27,959 nucleotides of DNA from Euryarchaeota archaeon UBA259 (GCA_002506275.1 DAXG01000025.1:1-27959); one strand, 5' to 3'. Positions 7,102 through 15,063 are shown, counted from the first letter of the stretch. Notes: generated by a model from the sequence alone, not told the origin. Translations and numbers: made by a program.

Positions 7102-9513
7102 ATGAAGAGGTCGATTGTCCTTCTTGTAGCGGTACTGATGCTGCCTCTTGCAGCGTTCGTCCCTCATGTTGCAGCAACGGGCTCGAACCTTGTTGATGCG
7201 GGGTATACTCAAGAAACTGAACCGAGTTTTGTATATTGGAAGGAAATGTTCGATGGCTCTATTCTGACCGTTGATACATCGGGCAATTTGACGGTGAACA
7301 GTTTTAGCAACGGCATACTTCTTCCCCAGTGGAGTCTTGAGTTGAACGTTGATGCGAACGCTGCTCGTTTGGATGACGCTCAGCAATTGACCGTCGTTTG
7401 CCATGATAACGGTATTTACACCGTACATATGGATTTGCAAATAGCCAATCGTAACATCACCACCAGTGACCCTGTTAACGATGCTGATTGGGATGATGAA
7501 GGTGACCTTTGGTTGGCCTTCTTTGCAGGACGACGCCGAGCGGAAGAGTACGATACTTCTGGTGCAACCGGAGTGTACTCTCCTGTTATTCAATCCGGTA
7601 TGAATGCGTTTGAAATCATCTCTGGTGGTCGTCTTGTTCTTGGCTCATACGACACGAAAGTCTACATCGCTGGCAATGATGGAATTAGCATCACCACACT
7701 TACAGACTCCAGTGCGATTGTCAATGCTGTTCTTGAAGACCATAACGGAGATTTATTGGTCGGAACTTCGAACGGTAAGTTGTTCCGATACGACACAAAT
7801 TCATGGGCTGTTGAAACGCTTTCGCTCAGCCACGGTAAATCGATTGTATCCCTTGAAGAATACAATAACCTCACCTACCACATCGGTACACAAAACGGTA
7901 AATTGACCCATGTCCAGGTTTCAACTTTCTCTGAAGGCAGTACGTACTCATCGACTGGGCGCGTTGTCGGCTCGGTTCAGGAGTTTTCAGGTGAACTTTA
8001 CATTGTCACTTCCTTTTCTCTTTCTTCTAAAATCCGCTTGTACGACCTCGATACAGATGGTGATGGAATTACCGACCAAACTGACGCATTCCCATTGGAA
8101 TTTACGCAATGGTCTGATGTCGACGGCGATGGTTTTGGAGACAATCAAAACGGATACCTTGCCGATGTATTCCCCAATGAACCGTCCCAATGGGAAGATG
8201 CAGACGGCGACGGCTACGGCGATAATGCGAATGGATTTGAGGGCGACAGTTTCCCATCCAATGCCGAACAGTGGTCCGACACAGACGGTGATGGATACGG
8301 TGACAACGCCAATGCACTTGATGGTGACAAATTCAAGGATGAGCCTTCGCAATGGTCGGATACAGACCAAGACGGATTCGGTGATAACCCCAATGGAGTT
8401 ACCCCCGATGCTTGTCCTTTGGAAAACGGTTTTTCCACGGAAGACCGATTCGGATGTCTTGATTCGGATTTAGACGGTTGGTCCAATCCGACCGTAAATT
8501 GGACCATTGCCCAAGGAGCAGATGCTCTTCCTCTGCAAAAATCACAATGGCGCGACGGCGATGGCGACGGCTACGGTGACAACTTGACAGGCGAACTTGC
8601 TGACGATTGCAACTGGAAAGCCGGAACTTCCACCAAAGCCTGGATTGCGAACTCTTCATCTGAATTCGGTTTCAAGGAAGTCCCATCGTATGGCTGCGAA
8701 GACTTAGACGGCGATGGATGGGTTGATGTTACTGAATCACAAAACATGGATCTTGATCCGAACGAACACTTTGATGGCGACAACGACGGCGTTGGTTCAA
8801 ATTCCGATTACGATGATACTCGACCACTTATTCAAACTGAAGAAGACCATTGTCTGCTGAACTTTGATGACCAGTCTCTTGAATGCCAGGGTTGGAGAAG
8901 CAAAGAGTACCAAAACTACCTTTCACGGGACAAAGAAGATGGAGAAACTGATTTGAGTTTCGCTGCTTGGAACACGAGTAAAAACGCAGGACTTCTTGAT
9001 ACCAATTCTGTAGATTCCAATACCGTACAACAGGTCGTCATGGTCGGCGGCGGGGCTTTCCTTGCTCTTACAGTCGTGATTTTAGCGGTTGGTTTTGTTG
9101 TAAAGCGCAAGAAGACCAACGCCTTGGTGAAGATGTACGGTGTACCTTTTATTCCTACCGAAAACAAATCTGCAGAAAACGAAGCATTGGAAGGTACTGC
9201 AGGGCTCTCTGCACAGGGTGGCATTGTTTCTGATTCCTCTTGGGACGATGAGATTGAAAGTCTTGACTTCTCTGAAATTCAAGACGAATTCGGTGAAGAT
9301 AATGAGGAAATTCAAACCATTGATGCAGCGAGCTTGTATGGAGATGAGGGAAGCCTCGAAGTTATTGCAGGTGTTGAAGTCTCGTCTTCACCCGAGCCGG
9401 TAATGGAAGCACCCGTTGAAGCCCCTCCACTGCCGCCTGGTGGACTACCAGAAGGTTGGACAACGGATCAATGGAAATGGTACGGTCAAGAATGGCTCGA
9501 CAAGAACCAATGA
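7102..9513 (+). CDS. Surface protein: signal peptide, propeller-like domain, Ca-binding repeats, C-terminal membrane anchor
   Basis: An 803-residue type I membrane protein. Residues 1-27 are a signal peptide (MKRSIVLLVAVLMLPLAAF onward). Residues about 30-310 are a beta-rich region with repeated short strands (SGNLTV, NGKLFRYD, NGKLTHV) that looks like a propeller. Residues about 315-572 hold thrombospondin-type-3-like calcium repeats with DxDGDGxGDN cores, four of them in exact 27-residue register. A transmembrane helix lies at about 645-667, followed by KRKK (positive inside), then an acidic cytoplasmic tail of about 135 residues. The tail ends in GGLPEGWTTDQWKWYGQEWL, a Trp-rich motif that I recall from other Marine Group II membrane proteins. 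Function is unknown; adhesion, envelope architecture or sensing are possible. It probably shares a transcript with the coiled-coil gene upstream. Confidence 0.85.
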   Translation: MKRSIVLLVAVLMLPLAAFVPHVAATGSNLVDAGYTQETEPSFVYWKEMFDGSILTVDTSGNLTVNSFSNGILLPQWSLELNVDANAARLDDAQQLTVVCHDNGIYTVHMDLQIANRNITTSDPVNDADWDDEGDLWLAFFAGRRRAEEYDTSGATGVYSPVIQSGMNAFEIISGGRLVLGSYDTKVYIAGNDGISITTLTDSSAIVNAVLEDHNGDLLVGTSNGKLFRYDTNSWAVETLSLSHGKSIVSLEEYNNLTYHIGTQNGKLTHVQVSTFSEGSTYSSTGRVVGSVQEFSGELYIVTSFSLSSKIRLYDLDTDGDGITDQTDAFPLEFTQWSDVDGDGFGDNQNGYLADVFPNEPSQWEDADGDGYGDNANGFEGDSFPSNAEQWSDTDGDGYGDNANALDGDKFKDEPSQWSDTDQDGFGDNPNGVTPDACPLENGFSTEDRFGCLDSDLDGWSNPTVNWTIAQGADALPLQKSQWRDGDGDGYGDNLTGELADDCNWKAGTSTKAWIANSSSEFGFKEVPSYGCEDLDGDGWVDVTESQNMDLDPNEHFDGDNDGVGSNSDYDDTRPLIQTEEDHCLLNFDDQSLECQGWRSKEYQNYLSRDKEDGETDLSFAAWNTSKNAGLLDTNSVDSNTVQQVVMVGGGAFLALTVVILAVGFVVKRKKTNALVKMYGVPFIPTENKSAENEALEGTAGLSAQGGIVSDSSWDDEIESLDFSEIQDEFGEDNEEIQTIDAASLYGDEGSLEVIAGVEVSSSPEPVMEAPVEAPPLPPGGLPEGWTTDQWKWYGQEWLDKNQ
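8107..8430 (+). repeat. Four in-register 81-bp repeats encoding calcium-binding DGDGxGDN units
   Basis: The codon pair CAA/CAG-TGG (Gln-Trp) that opens each unit occurs at 8107, 8188, 8269 and 8350, exactly 81 bases apart. Each unit encodes QW-x-D-x-D-x-D-G-x-G-D-N followed by a variable part ending near a phenylalanine or cysteine. A fifth, displaced copy opens at 8545. The codons differ between copies, so the repeats are old and kept by protein-level selection. Confidence 0.85.
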
Positions 9514-9529
9514 TGGCTGCGCGGTTGCG

Positions 9530-9784
9530 TTATCGCCAGACGATGGGTAACGATTCACGAAGGGCTTTCAGCTCTTCACCGGTATAGACGGGTTTTCCAT
9601 CTTGCTTGAGGGTGTTCATAATGAGCCAAAGTACGCCGTTCCAGGCATTCGTGCCAGCAAAAATTTCGATGTATCCACATGCAGCAGCTTCGAGGAGTTT
9701 CCCTTCATCGGTATCCTCGCTGAACAAAGCACGAATCAGATTCTTTGCATCAAATTCGTAACCGTTGGGGCGCCATTCCATCAT
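9530..9784 (-). CDS. Small protein (84 aa), third gene of the ParA/RHH cassette
   Basis: An acidic, alpha-helical looking protein with three tryptophans in its central and C-terminal parts (NAWNGVLWLIMNTL, ending LPIVWR) and no signal or membrane helix. I recognise no family. ATG 9784 lies 5 bases after the stop of the RHH gene; a TTG at 9793 would instead overlap that stop by 4 bases (TTGA). Either way it is tightly coupled to the RHH and ParA genes upstream on the same strand, so a partner role in the same process is likely (inference). It converges on the surface-protein gene with only 16 bases between the two stops. Confidence 0.65.
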   Translation of the reverse strand: MMEWRPNGYEFDAKNLIRALFSEDTDEGKLLEAAACGYIEIFAGTNAWNGVLWLIMNTLKQDGKPVYTGEELKALRESLPIVWR

Positions 9785-9789
9785 GTGAA

Positions 9790-10032
9790 TCAAACCTTGA
9801 ATGGTGAGAGATTAAGCCGGTCTACCAGATGTTCAACTTCAACATCAGCAATCGCTTTCATGCGCTCACGTAGCGTTTCAATTTCACCGTTCATGGTTTT
9901 CATCTTGTGAGCTCGGACCAAGTCTGTGAGCAATTCATTGACGCTCTTGTGTCCACTCATTGTACGCATCGTGTTGAGTTGTCGGCGTACTTCGTAACTC
10001 ACGCTGACCGAAGTCATCCCTTCACCTGTCAT
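9790..10032 (-). CDS. Ribbon-helix-helix DNA-binding protein, probable ParA partner (SegB/ParG-like)
   Basis: The segment TSVSVSYEVRRQLNTMR, then SVNELLTDLVRAHK, matches the beta-strand/helix/helix layout of ribbon-helix-helix proteins, which bind DNA as dimers through the paired strands. A charged helix follows (EIETLRERMKAIADVEVEHL). ParA-type ATPases often pair with such proteins: ParF with ParG on plasmids, SegA with SegB in Sulfolobus. Start choice is open. ATG 10032 has AGGAGGT 11 bases upstream; ATG 10017 has GGTGA about 5 bases upstream, giving a 75-residue protein; a TTG at 10140 would overlap the ParA stop and add a basic N-terminal tail. A TATA-like TATGCTATA sits upstream of 10032, so an internal promoter is possible. 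Confidence 0.7.
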   Translation of the reverse strand: MTGEGMTSVSVSYEVRRQLNTMRTMSGHKSVNELLTDLVRAHKMKTMNGEIETLRERMKAIADVEVEHLVDRLNLSPFKV

Positions 10033-10136
10033 GGCTATCCCGAACCTCCTCTGTTCTATAGCATACTTAACCTGCGCGAAGAGATGAGGCATTGAAACGG
10101 TGATTTGGCGAGTAGCCGAAGGTTGCGGCAAGCCCT

Positions 10137-11096
10137 TCAACTGTTTTTTCGCTCAAGAAGAAGTCGGGGGTCTTCACTGACACCAAATTCACGACGCATC
10201 TCGATGACCCGCTGGTGGAACTCTTTGGAAAGTGTCCAGTACTCGAGAGAGCCTGCTCCTGCACCGGAGTTCGTTGGTTTGTTGAGTAATACTGTTGGCG
10301 CTCCACTCCACGGGGCTTCAGCTACCTTCACCAGTCTGCGAACGGTTGTTTTGAACAATTTATTTGGCATCTTTCGGTTCACTTCATCACAGACGTGTCG
10401 GCTGAGTTTTGAGCGAGCATCGACCATGGTCATGGCTATGCCAAAAATCTTCAAGTTTCGATTGATTCGGCGCTGAATCATCTTAATTGAATTCATCAAC
10501 ATACTGAAACCTTCCAGTGCATAGTATTCCGCTTGAACAGGCACCATGACCCAGTTGGCAGCACACATGGCGTTTATTGACAGCAGGCCGAGGGAAGGAG
10601 GAGTGTCAATGATGATGTAATCGAATTGGTCGATAATGGGGAGGAGAGCTTCACGAAGTCGGGTTTCTCGACCAATTTTGTGGCTCAATTCAATCTCAGC
10701 ACCGGAGAGATGAATGTCGCTTGGTAAGAGCCAAAGATGACCTACAGAGAGGTTTTCAGGTGGTTTCTTGTTGTTGTTTCTCAAACTCCAAGCGTCACGC
10801 ATGGATTGCGTGAGTTCATCAGGCCCAATCAGATACTCTTCCATGAGTGGAAGATCTTCACCAGAATCGTTGGTGAGCAGGTCATAAGCCGTTTTTTTGA
10901 TGTTTTTCTTTTCCACGCCAAATGAGGTTGCACAATTTCCTTGCGGATCAAGGTCAATCAGCAAGACCTTGGCTTTCGGAAGTCCTTGTCGCGAAGACCC
11001 TTTGGCGAGGGCAGCGGCCATGTTCACTGCAGTGGTTGTTTTTGCACATCCACCCTTTTGATTGGCTACTGCGACGACCATCTTGTAAGGATTCAA
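10137..11096 (-). CDS. ParA/Soj/SegA-type partition ATPase
   Basis: A 319-residue MinD/ParA superfamily ATPase. The deviant Walker A motif KGGCAKTT is at residues 14-21, the second signature is VLLIDLDPQGN and Walker B is YIIIDTPPSLG. These proteins bind DNA or surfaces in the ATP form and move cargo, usually a chromosome or plasmid centromere bound by a small partner. The TTG start at 11096 is supported by a strong ribosome-binding site, GAGGAGGT, 7 bases upstream. The ATG at 11081 would be 22 bases away and is less likely. The RHH gene lies directly downstream, making a ParF-ParG / SegA-SegB-like pair. No origin or replication initiator is visible in the window, so chromosomal rather than plasmid use is inferred. 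Confidence 0.9.
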   Translation of the reverse strand: MNPYKMVVAVANQKGGCAKTTTAVNMAAALAKGSSRQGLPKAKVLLIDLDPQGNCATSFGVEKKNIKKTAYDLLTNDSGEDLPLMEEYLIGPDELTQSMRDAWSLRNNNKKPPENLSVGHLWLLPSDIHLSGAEIELSHKIGRETRLREALLPIIDQFDYIIIDTPPSLGLLSINAMCAANWVMVPVQAEYYALEGFSMLMNSIKMIQRRINRNLKIFGIAMTMVDARSKLSRHVCDEVNRKMPNKLFKTTVRRLVKVAEAPWSGAPTVLLNKPTNSGAGAGSLEYWTLSKEFHQRVIEMRREFGVSEDPRLLLERKNS

Positions 11097-11103
11097 CTTA
11101 GCA

Positions 11104-11131
11104 ACCTCCTCTCACAATTTGATGAGAGAGG
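11104..11131 (-). promoter_or_regulatory. Ribosome-binding site of the ParA gene inside a possible hairpin
   Basis: On the minus strand CCTCTC (11131-11126) can pair with GAGAGG (11113-11108), with two more pairs inside a one-base mismatch. The 3' arm runs into the GGAGGT Shine-Dalgarno core (11109-11104). Folding would partly hide the ribosome-binding site of the TTG-started ParA gene. Regulation is inference. Confidence 0.35.
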
Positions 11132-11168
11132 CCTCCCCCTTTCAATGCAAGCCTTGAGGTATCGGAAA

Positions 11169-12179
11169 TCAAGCAGGTTGAATGACTGGAACAGGGACTT
11201 CGGAGAGAATCTTTCGAACGATATGCATTCCTGTAATCCCACGAATCTTTGCTTCAGGTTTCATGTTAATACGGTGAGATATAATCTGCAATGCAATGTC
11301 TTTGATGTCATCAGGAATGACGTAGTTTCGGCCAGCGATTGCTGCTGCTGCACGGCCGGTCTTGAACAGTGACTGAGATGCACGAGGCGATGCACCGTTG
11401 GTCACTCGGTGATCTTCACGAGTACGTTGTACGATTTCGACGATGTATGAAAGAATGGCAGGGTCGACATGAACGGTTTCAAGCGCTTTCTGCATGGCGA
11501 CGAGTTTCTTAGGCGTGGTAATCTGTTCCACATCGTGGCCGTCCTTTCCTCGGAGTTTTCTACGAGCGAGAATGGCCTTTTCTTGTGGGCGGTCAGGGTA
11601 GCCCATGCTCAATTTCATCAAAAAGCGGTCCATTTGTGCTTCAGGTAACGGGTATGTTCCTTCTTGCTCGATTGGGTTTTGTGTCGCTAGAACAACGAAA
11701 GGTGCGGGTAATTTGTGGGTAATCCCCTCAATAGTCACTTGCTTTTCTTCCATTGCTTCAAGCAAAGCAGCCTGCGTCTTTGGCGGAGCACGGTTGATTT
11801 CGTCAGCCAAGAGAATGTTGGAGAAAAGAGGTCCTGCACGAAGTTTGAACTCTCCAGATTTCTGGTCGTACATGTAGGTCCCCATGATATCTGAAGGAAG
11901 CAGGTCAGGGGTAAATTGAACACGCTTGAACTTGCACCCCAGTGCACGAGCGAAAGTATTTGCCAGCAAGGTCTTGGCAAGTCCAGGGAAATCTTCCAAA
12001 AGCATGTTTCCGTTTGAAAGAATACCAACGGTTACTCGACGGAGGTTTTGTGGCTTTCCAATAATGACCTTTCCAACCTCGTTCATGAGGCTGTTCGAAA
12101 TCGCCGAAACAGTTCCGATTAAGTCTTGCGCGGCGGGGTTTTGACCCATTGCGGGTGCTCCAATTATACCAGGTTCCAT
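11169..12179 (-). CDS. MoxR-family AAA+ ATPase
   Basis: A 336-residue AAA+ ATPase of the MoxR/RavA group, cytoplasmic chaperone-like ATPases that help mature or activate protein complexes, often with von Willebrand A-domain partners. Walker A is the MoxR form EDFPGLAKT (residues 62-70). Walker B is ILLADEINRAPPKTQ, sensor 1 is VLATQNPIEQEGTYPLPEAQ and the lid region contains GASPRASQSL. ATG 12179 is set by GGAGG 7 bases upstream; a TTG further out (12212) lacks such a site. No DUF58 or VWA partner gene lies next to it. Instead ParA follows 72 bases downstream on the same strand, so the two may share a transcript. Confidence 0.92.
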   Translation of the reverse strand: MEPGIIGAPAMGQNPAAQDLIGTVSAISNSLMNEVGKVIIGKPQNLRRVTVGILSNGNMLLEDFPGLAKTLLANTFARALGCKFKRVQFTPDLLPSDIMGTYMYDQKSGEFKLRAGPLFSNILLADEINRAPPKTQAALLEAMEEKQVTIEGITHKLPAPFVVLATQNPIEQEGTYPLPEAQMDRFLMKLSMGYPDRPQEKAILARRKLRGKDGHDVEQITTPKKLVAMQKALETVHVDPAILSYIVEIVQRTREDHRVTNGASPRASQSLFKTGRAAAAIAGRNYVIPDDIKDIALQIISHRINMKPEAKIRGITGMHIVRKILSEVPVPVIQPA

Positions 12180-12217
12180 GTTAATGCCTCCGAGGATATT
12201 TGACAACCACAACTATC

Positions 12218-12225
12218 CATATATG
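12218..12225 (-). promoter_or_regulatory. Putative TATA box for the MoxR gene
   Basis: CATATATG lies about 42 bases upstream of ATG 12179. A start site about 25 bases downstream would leave a leader of roughly 15 bases containing the GGAGG ribosome-binding site at 12191-12187. The core is self-complementary, so orientation comes from the gene, not from the box. Confidence 0.4.
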
Positions 12226-12282
12226 AATGTGAGGTGTGGTTATGTCAAACAGTTTCCATGGCAAGAGGAGCAACGAGTCAAG

Positions 12283-14283
12283 TTACAGTTTCCAGCCGAA
12301 ACCATACCTACGGTCTTCAAGAATCATGTTATGTATCTTTTTTATTTCATCGAATGCTGACTTTTCTGATTCGGTCATGGCTACATTCCTCATCATTTTA
12401 GCATCTACAGGGGGTACATCTGCCCAAAACTCTTCATCGTCTACGATTTTACTTCGGGTGAATCTGATGTTCATTTTGATCGGAACTTGTTCGCCCTCTC
12501 GGGCTACGGTTTGACCTTCTTCACCAATGGACATGACTTTGCCGAGCGTTCGACCTGTTCCATCGTTCCGGAGTAATTCTTGACCGACTCGTAAACTTCC
12601 TTTGAGAACGTGAACTCCGAAAAGTGCTGGATCGTCGTTCATCATTCCATATTTTGTGAGGTATCGAACTTGGCCAGGCATGAATACAGGGCCTGAAGAG
12701 GAAGACGCCCTTTCACGGATTGCGTCTTGTATTTCGTCGATTTTCTCCATCACTTGGTAAATGATTTCGGCTTGGATGAAATGGTAAGAAGACGCCCCTT
12801 TCTTTTTTATTGCTTCATCCAGTTCCTTTTCCACTTGGTCGTTTCCTTTGACTGAAAGAGCCACTAAGAAACGATGTTCTTCCTTTTCGGTAGCCATAAT
12901 CTGTCGAAGGTCGCGACGATTTACTGGGCCAACTTCCGCTCGACTGATTGGGATTTTTCTTTTGGCCAGCTCGTAAATGAGTGCTTCAAGTCCACCCACT
13001 GTTCGGGCTTTAACAACTGCTCCTTCACGAAGTTCTTCCGCATTTTGACACCCTGCGGAAAAACCACTACCCATTGCATCAGGATTTGTGTGAATATCCG
13101 AGAACATCTTTCGCGATACAACATCTTTGCAGATGCTGCACATGATTGGCGTCTCGTTACGAATTCGTTTGTTTTCTCGGTTCATCTCGTTGAAAACTGA
13201 ACGGTAATCATCCCCCGGTTTAGGAAAGTAGATTTTGCTACCAATGTGTATGTCTTTGAGATGTGGAATAATAATTTTCAATCCCGCAGCGGCTGACGCT
13301 TGTTTGACATCGTTCCACCGTTTCCCGGCATCTCTCATTTCAGCCATGTCTTTTGGTTGGCGAATGGCTCGAATCCGAACTGCATCCTCTCCACCAATGT
13401 TTCCAACAGGACCTTCATTGGTGTTGTAAGCAACGTCATCACCCACTCCAATGGTACCCTTGGTGAGGATAATATCGATTGTTTTCCCAAGCCCTACCTC
13501 TTCGCGAGATTCCAAAACATAGCCCTCAGCCATTTCATTTGGATCGACAATCAAGTCTTGGCGGGCAAATTTCTCTGCCATTGCCAAAATCACGAACAAA
13601 AGGTCTTGCAAGCCTTCGCCTTCTTTGGCACTCATTGGAACAAAGAAGCGGTCGTTTTCAATATCGAAACTTTTGATTCCTTCCCAGTACTTCGTGAGGT
13701 TAAATTTCGAATTTGTAGCCACTTGTCCGAGGAGTTTGTAGTAGAATTCGTCTGCGGAGTTCTGAACATCTTTTGATTGCTCTTTCCACGATTGCCATGA
13801 TGAACGTCCTCGCTTCGACTCCCATTGATGGACTCGGTCGATTTTATTTCCGACGATAATAAACGGGATGTCGTTCTTTTCGAGGATTTTGATGCTCTGT
13901 ATGGTTTGAGGTTTGAAACCTTCAACCAGATCAACAATGAGAACAGCAATATCAGCAACGCTTCCGCTTCTTTTGCGTATTGAGCCAAACGACTCGTGCC
14001 CAGGCGTATCGATGAAAATGATTCCCGGGCTATCAAACACTGGCTTTTCTTTGAACGGCATGGTTTGAATGGCGTTGTTCAGGAGAACCGCTGGAACATT
14101 GGTCACACCGAGTTCTTGTGTGATTCCACCCGCTTCTCTGTTCATCACATTGGTTTGGTTCTTGTCACCAATCGAGCGAAGCAAGTCGAGTAGACTTGTT
14201 TTACCGTGGTCAACGTGCCCCGTTACTGCCACAATTGGTTGGCGGAGAATCTCACCAACTTCTTCTGCGACATCATCGGACAT
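12283..14283 (-). CDS. infB: Translation initiation factor aIF5B (IF-2 homologue)
   Basis: A 666-residue translational GTPase that promotes ribosomal subunit joining and initiator tRNA placement. G1 is GHVDHGKTS (residues 22-30), the switch I region has AGGITQELG, G3 is DTPGHE, G4 is NKID and G5 is SAKEGEG. Domains II-IV follow, with the family landmarks VKARTVGGLEALI and the end EIKKIHNMILE. There is no intein in the GTPase domain, and the protein starts almost at the GTP-binding domain, as in archaea generally. ATG 14283 was preferred over a TTG at 14292 because MSDDVAEEV is a natural N-terminus. It is the last gene of the L7Ae operon, 25 bases after NDP kinase. Confidence 0.96.
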   Translation of the reverse strand: MSDDVAEEVGEILRQPIVAVTGHVDHGKTSLLDLLRSIGDKNQTNVMNREAGGITQELGVTNVPAVLLNNAIQTMPFKEKPVFDSPGIIFIDTPGHESFGSIRKRSGSVADIAVLIVDLVEGFKPQTIQSIKILEKNDIPFIIVGNKIDRVHQWESKRGRSSWQSWKEQSKDVQNSADEFYYKLLGQVATNSKFNLTKYWEGIKSFDIENDRFFVPMSAKEGEGLQDLLFVILAMAEKFARQDLIVDPNEMAEGYVLESREEVGLGKTIDIILTKGTIGVGDDVAYNTNEGPVGNIGGEDAVRIRAIRQPKDMAEMRDAGKRWNDVKQASAAAGLKIIIPHLKDIHIGSKIYFPKPGDDYRSVFNEMNRENKRIRNETPIMCSICKDVVSRKMFSDIHTNPDAMGSGFSAGCQNAEELREGAVVKARTVGGLEALIYELAKRKIPISRAEVGPVNRRDLRQIMATEKEEHRFLVALSVKGNDQVEKELDEAIKKKGASSYHFIQAEIIYQVMEKIDEIQDAIRERASSSSGPVFMPGQVRYLTKYGMMNDDPALFGVHVLKGSLRVGQELLRNDGTGRTLGKVMSIGEEGQTVAREGEQVPIKMNIRFTRSKIVDDEEFWADVPPVDAKMMRNVAMTESEKSAFDEIKKIHNMILEDRRYGFGWKL

Positions 14284-14308
14284 GTGAATCAACTACTGTC
14301 TGATTCGA

Positions 14309-14755
14309 CTATTCATAAACCCAAGAGGTAATGGTTTGTTCCCAATCCATGAGCCCCTCAGGGAACCAAAGTCCAAGTTCGAACTCAGCAGTATCAGCAG
14401 CATCTGAGCCGTGAATCATGTTGTATCCCATATCCATGCCGAAGTCGCCACGGATGGTTCCAGGCGCTGCTTCTCGGCCGTTGGTTGCGCCAATAAGTGT
14501 GCGAGCGACGGCGATAGCGTCTTTCCCGGACCATGCCATGCAGACAACAGGTCCAGAGGTTACGAAATCAATCAATCCAGGATAGAATGGGCGTTCAGCG
14601 TGAACGGCGTAATGGGTCTCAGCGGTTTCTCTGCTTGGGACAACCGACTTCAAACCGACGAGTTTGAGTCCTTTCTGCTCAAATCGTCCAATGATTTCTC
14701 CGATTAATCCGCGTTGTACACCGTCAGGCTTGACCATTATGTAGGTAGTTTCCAT
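14309..14755 (-). CDS. ndk: Nucleoside diphosphate kinase
   Basis: A 148-residue enzyme that transfers phosphate from ATP to other nucleoside diphosphates through a phospho-histidine. The N-terminal [15 protein letters not shown], the [17 protein letters not shown] loop and the catalytic His (residue 115) in NMIHGSD are all present, as is the C-terminal [11 protein letters not shown]. The length is typical. ATG 14755 is chosen because GGTGA sits 5 bases upstream; the TTG at 14767 would leave that site inside the gene. It lies between L24e and aIF5B, the usual archaeal order. About 110 bases separate it from L24e, and a CATAAAG element there may give an extra promoter. Confidence 0.96.
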   Translation of the reverse strand: METTYIMVKPDGVQRGLIGEIIGRFEQKGLKLVGLKSVVPSRETAETHYAVHAERPFYPGLIDFVTSGPVVCMAWSGKDAIAVARTLIGATNGREAAPGTIRGDFGMDMGYNMIHGSDAADTAEFELGLWFPEGLMDWEQTITSWVYE

Positions 14756-14868
14756 GTTGTTCACCAATTCAGCCGACTTGACACCCCTTTATGAGCCATA
14801 CGGCCGAAAAGATACAGCGGTTGCACTCTCGCTCAGTAAGAAAACATGGCATTGCGCAGAAGAGCGCT

Positions 14869-15057
14869 TCAGAAGCCGCCCTTCACAAAGTGACGAGTCC
14901 ACTTAACTCGGCGAGAGTTTCGCTTGAGTTTCACCATGTTCTTGCGTGCTTTTGAGTTCTTGAACCACAAGACGCTACCGTCTCGTCGGACGAACATCAT
15001 GCCCGTACCAGGTTCGATCTCTTCTCCAGAAAAATTGCAAATACGTCGTTCAGGCAT
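14869..15057 (-). CDS. rpl24e: Ribosomal protein L24e (eL24) lacking most zinc-finger cysteines
   Basis: A 62-residue large-subunit protein. The family core is clear: EIEPGTGMMFVRRDGSVLWF, then NSKARKN, KRNSRRVKW and a basic end. Most archaeal L24e proteins carry four zinc-binding cysteines (CxxC and FCSSKC). Here only the first remains: the motif reads CNFSG, and the second pair is replaced by FKNSKA. This is the state I recall for human and yeast eL24 (FSG and FLNAK/FQNSK). The protein should therefore fold without zinc. GTGATGA just before the ATG serves as ribosome-binding site, and the gene follows S28e by 6 bases. Confidence 0.95.
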   Translation of the reverse strand: MPERRICNFSGEEIEPGTGMMFVRRDGSVLWFKNSKARKNMVKLKRNSRRVKWTRHFVKGGF

Positions 15058-15063
15058 TGTTCA

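Noticed and set aside
7003..7593. 196-codon minus-strand frame across the start of the surface-protein gene
   Set aside because: It is antisense to a signal peptide and beta-rich coding sequence and shows no family motif.
12236..12514. Plus-strand frame with an upstream GAGGTG and a TATATA-like element
   Set aside because: Most of it lies antisense to the aIF5B C-terminus, and the product is not protein-like. The TATATA is better assigned to MoxR on the other strand.
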